NCBI GenBank assembly: GCA_023053545.1
Contig: JAKZAN010000171.1
Coordinates: 1-64,000, forward strand
Direction: 5' to 3'
Length of the DNA: 64,000 nucleotides
From: Lepidurus packardi
Taxonomy: Eukaryota; Arthropoda; Branchiopoda; Notostraca; Triopsidae
Part shown: piece by piece, positions 1 to 11,016 of the stretch
Numbering within the stretch: position 1 is the first letter of the stretch
Layout: every line of letters begins with the position of its first letter
Position numbers and translations under genes: made by a program
Notes under the pieces: generated by a model
Seen by the model: only the letters and a program-made list of their open reading frames with translations
Told to the model about the DNA's origin: nothing
Databases searched by the model: none

Positions 1-237
1 CCCAACCCCAACCCCAACCCCAACCCCAACCCCAACCCCAACCCCAACCCCAACCCCAACCCCAACCCCAACCCCAACCCCAACCCCAACCCCAACCCCA
101 ACCCCAACCCCAACCCCAACCCCAACCCCAACCCCAACCCCAACCCCAACCCCAACCCCAACCCCAACCCCAACCCCAACCCCAACCCCAACCCCAACCC
201 CAACCCCAACCCCAACCCCAACCCCAACCCCAACCCA
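1..237. repeat. Left telomere, (CCCCAA)n
   Basis: A head-to-tail CCCCAA array (about 39 units) fills the first 237 bases without interruption and stops at a CCCAAA junction. The C-rich strand reads 5' to 3' from the chromosome end, as expected for a left telomere. C4A2 is the Tetrahymena/Paramecium-type unit; hypotrich ciliates use C4A4. The first gene starts only 170 bases inside, so the subtelomere (238-406) is very short and I see no repeat or gene in it. Confidence 0.97.
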
Positions 238-406
238 AATGCCGACTCCGTCTCTGACCTACCTAATAGGTTTCATGAGGAAATCTAGTCATTTATTTTG
301 TATTTAGGAGACTCAGGATGCATATACAATATTACGACTAATTCTAGATCTGCACGATAAATTATATCATCTGAACTCTTGTACGGCATACGTCCCCTCA
401 GAACTA

Positions 407-904
407 ATGACCTTAAAGACTCTCAAAGATATGCTCCTCCTCGGCGACCCCCGTCTTTATCAAACTAGCACCGATGTTGGAGAATCAGAAATGCCTCAAG
501 TCACCCACTGGGTCGCTGATCTCCACAATGTCATGGAGGAAGTGCGAGCACGATACAAATTCGGTCGGTCCATCGCTGCTCCCCAGCTCGGCATACAAAA
601 GAATATCATCTACATGAACATCGATCAACCTGTTGTCATGATTAATCCTAAATACTTGGAGAAAAGCGAGGAAATGTTTGAAGTGTGGGACGACTGCATG
701 TGTCTTCCTCATCTTTTTGTGAAAGTCAGCAGGCACCGTAGGATCAAGGTGCAGTATAAAAACTAGGGCTGGGAGGATGTGATAGTGGAGTGGACAGACG
801 ACTTGGCCGAACTGATCCAACATGAGATGGATCACCTGGAAGGGATCCTTTGCACGATGCGCGCCATCGATAATAAGTCCTTCCGGTATCGGACTGATGT
901 TTGA
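407..904 (+). CDS. Peptide deformylase
   Basis: A 165-residue protein that should remove the N-terminal formyl group from organelle-made proteins, most likely mitochondrial. All three family motifs are visible. Motif I is a GRSIAAPQ-type segment near residues 53-60. Motif II is a divergent DDCMCLP (residues about 95-101) that keeps the metal-binding Cys. Motif III is HEMDHLEG near residues 143-150, with both metal His and the catalytic Glu. Motif III lies downstream of an in-frame TAG at 764-766, which must therefore be read as an amino acid; the gene ends at TGA 902-904. No introns. I see no clear targeting peptide at this start, so a short upstream extension is possible. It lies next to the telomere. 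Confidence 0.9.
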
Positions 905-977
905 TCTATTTTATATTTCTCTAAATGGATGTGGGTTGTTTTTTATCTGAGGATATGCATCAAGATGTTGGTTTCAT

Positions 978-2259
978 TCAAAACAACATGAATTTGGAAG
1001 GACTCTGAAGAGGGAGCCCAGACTCATGATATGCTTCTCCATCCTCTCTTTCTTCTGCCTCAACCATAAATCTTAGCTTAATTGATGAGTGCGAGAAGTT
1101 TAGCAAATCGTCCTTCATCTGGTTGGAGCTGTACCCGGGCGTCTGTCTCCTTGACCGAGGAGGGGTCTAGTAGATAAGACTGCCCAGACTTTCTTTCATC
1201 GCAGTGTTGTTGTTACGGGCTTTTTTAGTAGAACTACCGCGGTAGCGCTGGGGATTGGCCGGTTTTACATTTGTGAGGAAATCGGTTGGTCCCGGAGGAG
1301 GACCCGTTACCAGAATTCGAATATTGACCTCTTAATCTTTCTTCACTGGGGAGTCTGGGGACTCCGTAATATTTTTTTCGGTTTCAGGCCGACGCAGAGA
1401 AAGACCCTTCTTTTTAGTCTGGAGTGGGGGTTTGTTGGAGTCGACTAGGTTTGACTTGTCGATACTTTTATTAGTATCTTCATTTTTGTTGAGAGATTGG
1501 GGTTGGTGGGGTTTGCTGTCTCTGATGATGTTTTCTTTATCGTCTCTGAGTTTGAGGAGGAGGGCTTCTTCGTCTGCGTAGAAGGAAGGGGGGGCCGCTG
1601 CAGGGCTGAGGAAGTGTAGTGAGTTGTTGATGAGCAGGCCTATAGGATATGGTTGAGAATGTTGGGTTTGTGAAGAAATGAGTAGAGATTCCAGAAAAAG
1701 AATAAAACTAAGGTAGAAAAATAATAGTAGCAAGACTAACAAAAAGAAAGAAAACTTAATATATGATTCAAAAACTCCAGTGCCAATGCTACAAAAAATC
1801 CAGCACACGGCGGCTTCGGCAATTACCTTCCATCGTCTTGTAGAACTCGGGTATCCGCTTCTTCATCGTCGAGTTCCAATGGTTCTTTATCGAATTGTCT
1901 GTCCGTCCCGGCAGCATCTTCGTCATGTCTGCCCAGCGGTTACCCAGTGCAGTGTGCGCTAGAAACAGCACCCATTCCTCGTGTAACGCCCACTCCGCCT
2001 TCAGGATATTCGGGTTCAAGTGATTATGCCATCGTTCCCGGCACTGTTTCCCCATTCTGTCAGGAACATGTTTGGCGATTGATGACCATCGCTGGGCACC
2101 ATACTTGCTCACAAGTTTGCGGACAAGCTCGTCTTCCTCCTCGGTCCAAGGTTTTTTCTTGAGAAGATGTTGCTTGGTCTTCTGGCTGGAGTGTTCTTCT
2201 TGGTGGGAGAGGACAGAGGGATGTTGGTGTGGTGGACTGTTTTGTAGTTTTTTGACCAT
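978..2259 (-). CDS. R2R3-MYB DNA-binding protein
   Basis: The start (2259) is followed by about 35 polar residues, then two tandem MYB repeats with the regularly spaced Trp residues ([29 protein letters not shown], then a second repeat with [28 protein letters not shown]). An intron follows the second repeat. GT at 1826 and AG ending at 1736 (91 bp) restores the downstream frame, but a neighbouring acceptor is possible. The C-terminal exon is Ser/Pro/Lys-rich and disordered, contains TAA and TAG codons read as sense, and ends at TGA 978-980. MYB proteins of this class are nuclear transcription factors or cell-cycle regulators; the specific role cannot be told. It is convergent with the deformylase. 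Confidence 0.85.
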
Positions 2260-2638
2260 GTGTGGGGTGGAGAGAGGTGGGGGAGTGGCGGGAGGGTGGA
2301 GACTGGGGAATGGGGAGGGTATGGGATAAATAAGAATGCGAGGGTGACAATAGAGAGAAGTAAAGAGTGAGTTTTTATTTTCAATTTTGAATTTTCGTAA
2401 TGAGGGATTTATTTGTCTATTTTGTATATTTTTACGGTTTGCCACCAATGAATCCCAGAGCCGTTCCCATATCCTTTTCAGCCCAACTCTATTTTGAAAA
2501 GAGTGCCAAATGCAACTAACTGAAATATCTCACTCTATACAACTTCACTCTAACCACATCATCATAAATTATAACCCCTCTCTTCCCAACCTTATAACCC
2601 CCATATAAATTTATTCCTCCTCCCCACCCCTTCCCACC

Positions 2639-3924
2639 ATGAAAGCCACCACCAGTGCCAACAGCACCCAGGCTGCCTTCAGCGAAAAAAGCAAACAAAC
2701 TCATAATAATCGCTTCACTAACCAGATCCTCAACTCTGAGTCCAAAGAGCTGGCTTTCCTCCAGCACAAATGCACGTCCCTCTCCACTACCATCGAGCAC
2801 ATCAAAAAATAAAATATCAAGCTACGAAGATAGAAGGAGACTGTCTTCCAACTGAATTCCTAATACATCGCAAGCCTCAATGTATTTCTTCCATCCAGCA
2901 ACGCCTTAACCATTCCACTCATTTCATACTCTGCAGAAGCTGTACGAAGACAAGAATAACAATATTGTCAAAATAGTGTTTCCGCCAGAGCTCCTCAGCG
3001 AAAGTGTCCCTGAAATCGAAGCCAATCTCAAGGAGTATATGAAGAAATGCGTAAATGGCTTTAAGACATTGGAGAACGACCATCGCAACCTGGTCCAACA
3101 CTGTCTGACCATGCAAAAATAGATCAAGTACTGTTGCTTCGTGATAATTGACTCTTCTTCGATTGGTATTTTACTGTTTAGAAACTACAAAGTGATAGTG
3201 GACGAGTGCAACAAAATCAAGGACGATCTGCTTACAGTGAACCACACTAACGTGATTGAGTTAGTTAAAGAAATCCAGGACCTATCGGATGACAATAGGG
3301 TGCTCAGGACTGATATTAATCGAATTAGTTTCTAGTGCGAGAAACTCAAGAAAGACTTGTAAAAGACGAAGGCACATTTGTGTGAAGTGGACAAAAACCT
3401 GGAGAAGCACAAGGCTGACAATATGGAGTTCAAAATATCTCTCAACAAACTAGCAGACGACGCCAGCAAGGACAAGCACATGCAGGAGAAACTCGTACAA
3501 AGTCTCACCCCAACATCACCCATCTCTGAACATTTAGATTTACGAACTCAACGTCAAGTGCAGCTACTTGTAGAACCAGCTCAGAGCCACCCAGAACGAG
3601 ATACTCAAGGCTGAGGAGTCCAAGAACAACCTAAAAATCAAAGAAATAGAACATACACACACTTAGAAAGAGCTCCGCAAAACTCTCAGCGAGTACACCC
3701 GACCCTTTTCCAACACACGCAAGAATGTTTCCAGCCAGTTGCAGAACACGAAGAACATGCTGGATGAGTACCGCCGGGAATAGAATAACAAGACGATCGA
3801 CGTCGGATCGTTAGGAAATGTACACATCAGTCTGGGGGAAATCAGCGGGCAGAGATACCCAAAGTACCCGGGGAACCGTAAGAAAAGCAGAAGCATCAAC
3901 CAGTCGTTGCTGCTGCACCTTTGA
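2639..3924 (+). CDS. Coiled-coil protein, function unknown
   Basis: About 377 residues in four exons, joined by introns at about 2882-2936, 3128-3181, 3495-3537. All have GT-AG borders and keep one continuous TGA-free frame. Several TAG and TAA codons are read as sense. From about residue 100 to 330 the protein is rich in Leu, Lys, Glu and Asn with heptad spacing typical of coiled coils; the C-terminus is basic (KYPGNRKKSRS-type) and ends LLLHL before TGA 3922-3924. No enzymatic motif is visible. It could be a cytoskeletal or kinetochore-like rod protein, but I do not recognise a family. It shares a 379-base divergent upstream region with the MYB gene. Confidence 0.75.
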
Positions 3925-4055
3925 TTTAGTCTACGAAGTCCGAAAGGTTTCTCGCTCAATTGCGGGATTCGACATATTTTCCAGTTTGCCTGCCAATCGC
4001 TATTCTTAGCTCGTTAAAAGTTATTACAAATAATACAGAAATAGCATTCATGTCA

Positions 4056-6470
4056 TCAAGTAGATTTTTTCAGCAGGTAGAATACTCTTTTCTTCTCAGG
4101 CACCCTGCTCTCGCTTGTTCGTGTTCTCCCTCCTTATCCTCTTCCATGTGCGGCTTCTTCTTAAACTTCCTCCTCGCTGCTGTCGTCCGGCTTTCTCCTC
4201 TACCCATGTCCCTTTTATATGAGCTACTTCAGCCTTAAAAGCTGTGCTTCAATCTTGCGGTCCACGCTCTCATGTACCCGCACCATCTCCGAATAGTTGA
4301 GATAGGTTTTCTTCATGGTTTCGTCCATAACTCTTAGTTCATCGATGATTTTGGTCAGCTCCTGTTTAATAGTGTGATCTTTATCGCCTACTATTTGAGT
4401 CTGTAACACAGCTATCTACGCTTCTAGTTTCTGGATATTCGAAAGCAACACATCAGAATTGAGCCTCGAAATCTGATCTGTCTCAGATCTAAGTTTTTGG
4501 ATTGCGAAATTCTTGCCTAGCTCAAAGGTCTGGTTTGCCCGATTAAATACCTCTTGGAAATACCTTTCTAGTCGCCCATTAAAATCGGTCTCTATGTAGC
4601 TAAGCATTCCCAGTTTAAAGGAATCTTGAGTAGTTCTTGAGAGTTGTTGGGAAAACCCGTTAATCTATTCCTTAAGAGCTCCTTTGATGGTCCTAGCCTG
4701 ACTGGCTATGGCAGTACTAAACTTTGTCTGTATCTTGGAGAAGCAGCTATCGAGGGTTGATTACAAAGTGCTGAGGCTCATCGCTTTGTCTTTGAGGATA
4801 ATCCTTTATTAGCTAGGAAAGGGTACTCGAGTAATTTAGGGAGATTAAGATGAAACAACGATTTTTAATTATTTATTTGCTCCCCCCTCCAGGTTGGACT
4901 ACTTTGTTTATCTATCGTTCCCGCTTTAGGGCTGTTTGAATATTGACAAAGGTTCAGACACTTATGGTTGCACTCTCGTTGACTTGTCTTCAGTATTCTA
5001 GTCAATAGATTTGGTGCTAATTTTGGGAGTTTCTATGACTCTTGATGGCTGATCAGATACTGAAGCCATTTCTGTTAGAGAGTCATTATGTCTCGATGGA
5101 GTACTCCGGATCTCTTGATATTATTTGTTGTTTTTGTTTGACGCTGATGTCTCTACCTTGAGCTACATTGGCTGCTGAATTGGTTTCGATATTGCTTCCT
5201 TCAGCAAAATGTCGATACTCTATGCCTATTCTTGGTTATTTTTCTTCGGGGATTCAGACTCAGAGACTGCTTTCTTAGTTGCTAAAGGTTGATCGTGTTG
5301 TGCGGCTACAGGTTCACTAGCTGGCTTCAAAGCTCTAGATTATTTATACTATCTTTGCTTAATTTTCGTAGGCCGAAACTCTGGCTGTCTGTTACCGTTG
5401 CTGGCATTTGTGCTACTTTCAGCACTACTCATATGATTAGAGGGGGTGATGACACTCGAGTTATAGGAAAATTGTGCACATTTCTGCCCTAAACCCATTT
5501 TAACAGCAAAGCTACGGAGCTCTTTGTCCTTTAGTGCGATGATAACGTCTATGTTGGAGTCGACAGTATATTCAATGCGATCAACCTTTTCGGCGATTGA
5601 GATGAGCCTGATGTTGCTGACACTGTTCTCAGCCTCCGTGCCAAAGTTTATTAGGAAGAGATCCCTATCATCGTATATCATCAGGGCACTATTGCTGTGA
5701 TAGAACCTAATGTTTTCCCGATCCAACTTTTCTGTTTTGATATGCTTCGTAAGTTACTTGGAGATGCCTGCTGACTTACAGCCACCTTTGAATGCTTATA
5801 ACTCTGCCTTGTCATTCAGCAAGTAGAACTGCAAATCCGAAGTAGTCTGCAAGAGAAACAAGTAGTTTGGTCTTAGCGTGGTGCGAACCTTTTACAGTTT
5901 ATTGCTGCATTGCGTGAAAGGGTTTTCGTTGACTGTCAGCACTTCAAGACTATCCCGAGACAAGAAAGCCAGCCAATAAGAATACTCGCTCTGCATTCGA
6001 ATAACGTGCATCTCGACATCGGGACCATTCCTTACGTCTTCTTCTTCGAGAACTACTTCACGGTAGGGTACCGGCACATCATCCACGTAGCCGAACAGTT
6101 TGATTACTTTGCCGTCCATAACTATCATTCTTTTTCGACTGGGGTGGAAGCAGAACTTGTCGCACATTTGCGCCAATTCTACCCTCCCAAGCACCATTTT
6201 GCCTGCCGTCAATTTGATATTGAATACTCTGAGAGAGCGGTCTTCCAAACGAAGGACGACTGAGTTGGATACTATTTAGATATCTTTGGGTCTGGAAGGG
6301 AGTTCTACAGACTGGTTTAGCTAATGCTTCATGGAGAAGACTGAGAGGACTTTGTCGACAACAATGACCATATAGTCTAGAGAGGGGGAAAGTCTGAAGG
6401 TATCGACTTCGATCCGAGGGAACAGCAGGTTCTTGGTGGACTCGCAGCGAGAGATGTTGGTGGAGTGCAT
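4056..6470 (-). CDS. WD40-like plus coiled-coil protein, EDC4/Ge-1-like
   Basis: A single intronless frame of 804 residues with many TAA/TAG sense codons, ending at TGA 4056-4058. Residues 1 to about 330 have repeating short beta-strand patterns typical of a WD40 propeller. About 330-530 is a polar, Ser/Gln/Lys-rich linker. About 560 to 740 is a helical region with the rhythm FSTAIASQARTIKGAL ... SFKLGMLSYIETDF. The tail is Lys/Glu-rich. This order (propeller, disordered linker, C-terminal helices) matches EDC4/Ge-1, the decapping scaffold of P-bodies. The identification rests on architecture and a weak resemblance of the helical block, not on diagnostic residues. Other WD40/coiled-coil scaffolds remain possible. 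Confidence 0.5.
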
Positions 6471-6694
6471 CCTAATGATTGATTCGGGCCTGTTTTAGTG
6501 ATTATATAGTGTAATCTCCTGAGTATTTTTGTAGTGGTTTTTAGAATAAGTGATAAAAGATATAAAGAGGAGATAGCAAAGATAAACTACAAAATCAAAT
6601 CCACGTAATACCAGGCCACATAACTAAATCCCTACCCTTTTAGGCTGTGCATTACAAACAATAGATCGACCCAAATCAATACATAATCACTCCT

Positions 6695-7356
6695 ATGAGC
6701 TAGGGATCCAAGAGCCTCGTCAAAGTCTTCTCAATCATTCTCCAGAACTCCCAAGGAGTCAGGTACTACGCTAAGTACTACCTCAAACACTTCCACAAGT
6801 CCGTATACACTGTCGACGGCCAGGATCTCACCACCGTCGAGTATCAGAGAGTCTTCGAAAAGGCTCTCCTCAACAAGGCGAAACGCATGGAAGTCCTCGG
6901 CACGATGAAGCCGGAAGACATCGAAATATTCAACTACGCACACTTCGTAGTCCTGTTCAAAGTGATAAACTAGTTGCAGATCTATGTTGTGGCTGATGAA
7001 GATGAGAATGAAGTCCTCCTGGCTGACCTTCTGACTTGTTTCCAGAATGTGTTGCAGTTCGTCACAAAGTAACTATTCACATAACTAAATTCTCCAGGAG
7101 TCCTCTTACCGGCACGCTCATCTATGACATCTTACAGGATATCATCCTTGCCATCGACTAAATGTTAGATGAGGGAATACCCGTCAGTCTCCAAGCCGAC
7201 GCTATTGCCAGCCGTATCAGACTCAGATAGTAAACTAGTCCCACTGCCCCAGGAGCATCGGGAGCTGGGTCAAGCGCGAATGCTTCTGCGAGCACTTTTT
7301 CAAACCTGTTTGGGTTTGCTAAGAACTCACTGCAAAAGACTCTAAATCTTGGATGA
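6695..7356 (+). CDS. Coatomer subunit zeta (zeta-COP)
   Basis: A 210-residue protein with the longin-like fold of zeta-COP: VKVFSIILQNSQGVRYYAKYY at the N-terminus, FEKALLNKAKR, FVVLFKVINQLQIYVVADEDENEVLL, then after the intron LTGTLIYDILQDIILAIDQMLDEGIPV. It belongs to the COPI coat for retrograde Golgi-ER transport. One intron, 7069-7097, is only 29 bp and is required to join the two halves of the conserved domain. The TAG third codon and other TAG/TAA codons are read as sense. The C-terminal 40 residues (Ala/Ser-rich, ending NLG) go past the usual end of the family. Stop TGA 7354-7356. Confidence 0.9.
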
Positions 7357-7602
7357 TGGAATAGTCTACATAGCGATTGAAGATAGAAGGAGGGTTAAAT
7401 GGGGAATGATGATGTAGTAATGGTATGCATATATGCCAGAATGGGATGGAGGATGGGCTAGAAGCTTAAAAGAATTAAAATTATGTTAATCAGAGAGTAT
7501 GAAAGAAACCCTTCGGATTTTTCCAAGGCATTGGCATACATTTAAACCAGCTCAAATAGTCCTTCATATAGTAAATACAAAACCCACACTGCTTTAAACA
7601 CA

Positions 7603-9419
7603 ATGGACAGCAAAAGTAACCCTACCTCCAGCCTCAGAGACTTCGAAATGCTCAACAAGCTGGGCGAGGGCGCGTTCGGACAGGTCTTCAAAGTCAAGAG
7701 AAAGGCCGATAACAAGTAGTACGCCATGAAAAAAGTAAGCACCCACCCTACCACACCTATCCAATCCTATTTTCCTTCCGAATTCTACCTGCAATATATT
7801 TTCCTTTTCCCTTCCGAACTCTAGGTCAAACTTGGTGCCATGAAAGAAAAAGAGCGACAGAATGCAGTCAATGAGATTAGGATCCTCGCTTCGCTGAATG
7901 ATGACTTCATAATCGGCTACAAAGATGCATTCTTGGATGAAACTTCCAGCACGCTTTGTGTAGTCATGGAGTATGCTTCGGGGGGCGATCTTCTAAAGAA
8001 AATCAACAACCACGTCAAGGCCAGGACCCGCTTTCCTGAGGACTAAATATGGAAAGCTCTTGTCCAAATGACCAAAGGTATTTTTCTACATAATTGCGAC
8101 CATTGGACATGTTCCGATCGTTTTTACAGGTCTCAAATCGCTTCATGATTCCAAAATCCTGCACAGGGATCTCAAGTGCGCCAATATTTTCATCAACGCC
8201 GAAGGAGTCTATAAGTTAGGAGATCTTAACGTTTCCAAGGTCCTCAAAACTGGTATGGCCCATACCCAGACTGGAACACCTTATTACGCCAGCCCTGAAG
8301 TATGGTCTGACCAGCCCTATGATATGAAAAGTGATATGTGGTCTTTGGGTTGTGTTATCTATGAGATGGCTGCTCTCAAACCTCCTTTTACTGCTACCGA
8401 CCTGCAAGGTCTTTTCCGAAAGGTAAAGGCAGGAGTGTATGATAGAATTCCTTCTACTTACTCCAACGACCTTTCTGTAGTAATCGGGATGCTCCTCAAG
8501 GTTAATCCAGGCTATAGGCCCACATCCGATCAGCTGCTTAGTAATTCTATAGTCGTCAAGCATGCTAAAGGAGAAGCCCTTGTCCAGGAGGCTGATGATG
8601 ATAAAGGAGCACTCCTACAGACAATTAAGTTCAATCCAAAGCAGCTAGGTGGGCTAAAAGGAGTCCTTCCGAAAGCAAACTATGAGACAGACAAAAAATA
8701 ATAACCGCCAAAGCCCGTTGTTATACAACCCCAGTTATCGAATGCTGGAAACAGCGAAAACAAACCTCTATAAAAGAACACAAGCAACTCAGGGAGCAGG
8801 AAGGACATTATGCAGTAGCGAACACGAGAAAGGGTGCTGTCGGCGTGCGGAGTACGGCCCGCAGCGTACTGCGAGTCCCCCAAAATAGCAGTTCACAGCA
8901 AGAACGAACAGCCCGGCTTAAAAAAATAATAGCCCTACAAAAAGTATAACTCCTTCCCCAATAACTTTAAACCCGTCGCATTTGTTTCTATTTGTCTCCT
9001 TTTGTAGAATGCTCGAAATGAACAATAACCAGAAAATGCCTCCCAAAGCTCCGCAGCCACCTCTCCAACCCAACAATAAGCTGCCTCCCAAGCCTATCAA
9101 TAGCCCTCAAGCCCCTCCCTATTACCTTGCTCCCTCAAATAGGACTCCCAATATCAATTCTTCCCAAGATGATTCGCGCAGTAGAGGTATGTCTAGAGAT
9201 AAATCCCGAGAAAAATCACGAGATAAAGTTAACCCCAACGAAGGACTTTACCAGCAGTACATTAATGCAGTGAATAATCCAAAGCCAGTGAGTAGTAACG
9301 GGCCAAGCCAGGGCCGAGGTACAGGAGTGTCAGGGTCTGGGAGCAGTAACGCATTACGTTCTAACCAGAGGCCGAGCAGTGCTGCAAAGGTTCAAGTGCA
9401 GCCTTCTTGGTGGGGTTGA
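7603..9419 (+). CDS. NIMA-related (NEK) serine/threonine kinase
   Basis: A protein of about 536 residues in four exons; introns at 7735-7824, 8078-8129, 8944-9007. The Gly-rich loop GEGAFGQVF is near residue 20 and the catalytic Lys is in YAMKKVK. The catalytic loop is HRDLKCANIF, and the activation segment starts with DLN (GDLNVSKV) instead of DFG, a variant I associate with some protist NEKs. It is followed by GTPYYASPEVW and KSDMWSLGCVIYEM. The TAA in EDxIW at 8044-8046 aligns with a Gln in the ED-Q-I motif of animal NEK1, good evidence for TAA = Gln. The C-terminal exons are low-complexity, Pro/Asn/Ser-rich. NEKs in ciliates act on cilia and basal bodies; that role is inferred. Confidence 0.92.
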
Positions 9420-9620
9420 ATATGATGGTTAAGGTGACGAAATGTTGTTTTGCTTGATAGTTTTTTAATCTTGGATTAGACTCTTTGGGTTGACAGTTTC
9501 CAATAAAAAAATTATGAATATCTCCGACGGTGCAACTGTTCTGGAATTTTGATCAATAAAATTATACGCAATCCCATAGTATCACGAGTAGCACTCAACA
9601 TTAATAGCCAATTTCAAATA

Positions 9621-10613
9621 TCATACTAAAAGACAGTTCGCACTTCCGAATGCCGATCGGCACACCGGGCATGTAGAACTATATTGGGTCCACTCCTCCA
9701 GGCACCCGAGGTGGAACTAGTGCCCACATCCTAGCGAAATTTTCACAGGTTTCTATGAGTTGTTCGTCAGGCAAATCACGCATTACTCCGGAGACCCTTC
9801 TAACCCATGCCTCCTTCTCCATAGAATCAGCTGGATTTTGTTGAAAATACGGTAGATCAGGCCAGTTATCAGCAGGATCAGAGAGAGCCAGAGAAGATGC
9901 TGTCCACGAAGGCCCCACGATGAATGGACTGATGAAGAAGTTAACTGTGAAGACTATAGGGAAACGGGGCCACTGATAAAGACGATGGCGGGAGAGGTAT
10001 TGAGTATGGATAGCTCGATAATGCCTGAAGGAAGCTGGGATTGGGAGAGATAGTAAGGATGGTTGGGCTGGAGTGAGAATTTGAGGGTATTTCGGGGTTT
10101 TTATTCGATGAAGAGACCAATTTAGACTGACTATTTCTGGACTGTGAGCAGGATTGCCTCTGCTTCTATGCGAAAATAGTGTTTTTTTTCATTGGAAATC
10201 TGGATTCCCTGACCAAAAATAAAATGTGTCAACGGGATTTGGCAACGCGACCCGCCAAACCCCACCAGACATTCGCACTGCTGGATCGAATAGTTTGGAA
10301 ATCCGTGAAGACAGGACAGATGGGGCTATGAGATATGAAGAGAACCGGGTCCAGTCAGTTAAATTGTTGTAGGTCCTTAATGTGTGAGGACTTGGTTGAT
10401 TCCAAAGTAAAGGGCAGAGGTATCAGTGTGACCTTGGATGAGCATAACAGCATCGGAGGATGCAGGAGCAAATTAGGCTGTAAAGGTGGTGGATTGATTG
10501 AATTGAATAGTTCGTGGAGAAGATAGTATGAGGGAGTGTGGTATTGAGAGGGCGGTGGGGAGGGAAGAGAGGGTTTGGGCGGCAAAGGCGAGGAATAGAA
10601 GTGGGAGATGCAT
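9621..10613 (-). CDS. Type I membrane RING-H2 E3 ligase with EGF-like ectodomain
   Basis: One TGA-free frame of 330 residues. In order: a hydrophobic signal peptide (MHLPLLFLAFAAQTLSS); an ectodomain of about 120 residues; an EGF-like cysteine cluster near residue 120 (CLHGF ... CECLVGFGGSRC); more ectodomain; one transmembrane helix near 250 (LLWLSLILLITGLIYRIF); a basic stop-transfer; and a C-terminal RING-H2 finger (C-x2-C, GCGHQFHLGCLEEW, CPVC) ending about 10 residues before TGA 9621-9623. TAA and TAG inside the RING are read as Gln. Such proteins are ubiquitin ligases of endosomal or plasma membranes. The layout resembles PA-TM-RING proteins, but with an EGF-like module in place of a recognisable PA domain. 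It was missed by standard-code reading because stops interrupt it. Confidence 0.9.
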
Positions 10614-11016
10614 TTTTAAATGTTGATTTAATATAAGAATATTGTGGGGAGTTGGGAGTGTATTTTAAAAGGCGAAGGGAGGGTGTGGGGTATGAGTTTG
10701 GCGTGTTGGTATTTTTAAAGGAGGGCGTTCAGTAGACACATATATGGATTTAAATCTGCAGGGTGGATAATTTAATGGGTCGATCATTATATTGGGTGCT
10801 GGGAACATTTAACTTAGTATCAGTTTCTCATGGCCCAATACATCATTTCCTAAATTCACGGAAACCCATTTAAGCATTAGCCATTCTTAATACAATCTAT
10901 CTTAGAACAGATACCCCCACACTATAGCATCCGCCTACTCTTTCTATCCATCTAAAATGTCGCAACCCATCATCATAAACCCACAACCACAACGACAATA
11001 AACCTCTTCCCCACAA
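10614..11016. other. Intergenic, no gene seen
   Basis: 403 bases between the start of the RING gene and the stop of the LRR gene, both on the minus strand. It is AT-rich with short G-runs near 10630-10720. It should contain the promoter of the RING gene and the 3' end of the LRR gene. I see no tRNA, repeat or conserved coding frame. Confidence 0.6.

Noticed and set aside
9679-9918. Minus-strand frame beginning MGPSWTASS, a possible small protein
   Set aside because: It starts at GTG and overlaps, in another frame, the TM and RING part of the RING-H2 gene, whose Cys/His pattern is unambiguous.
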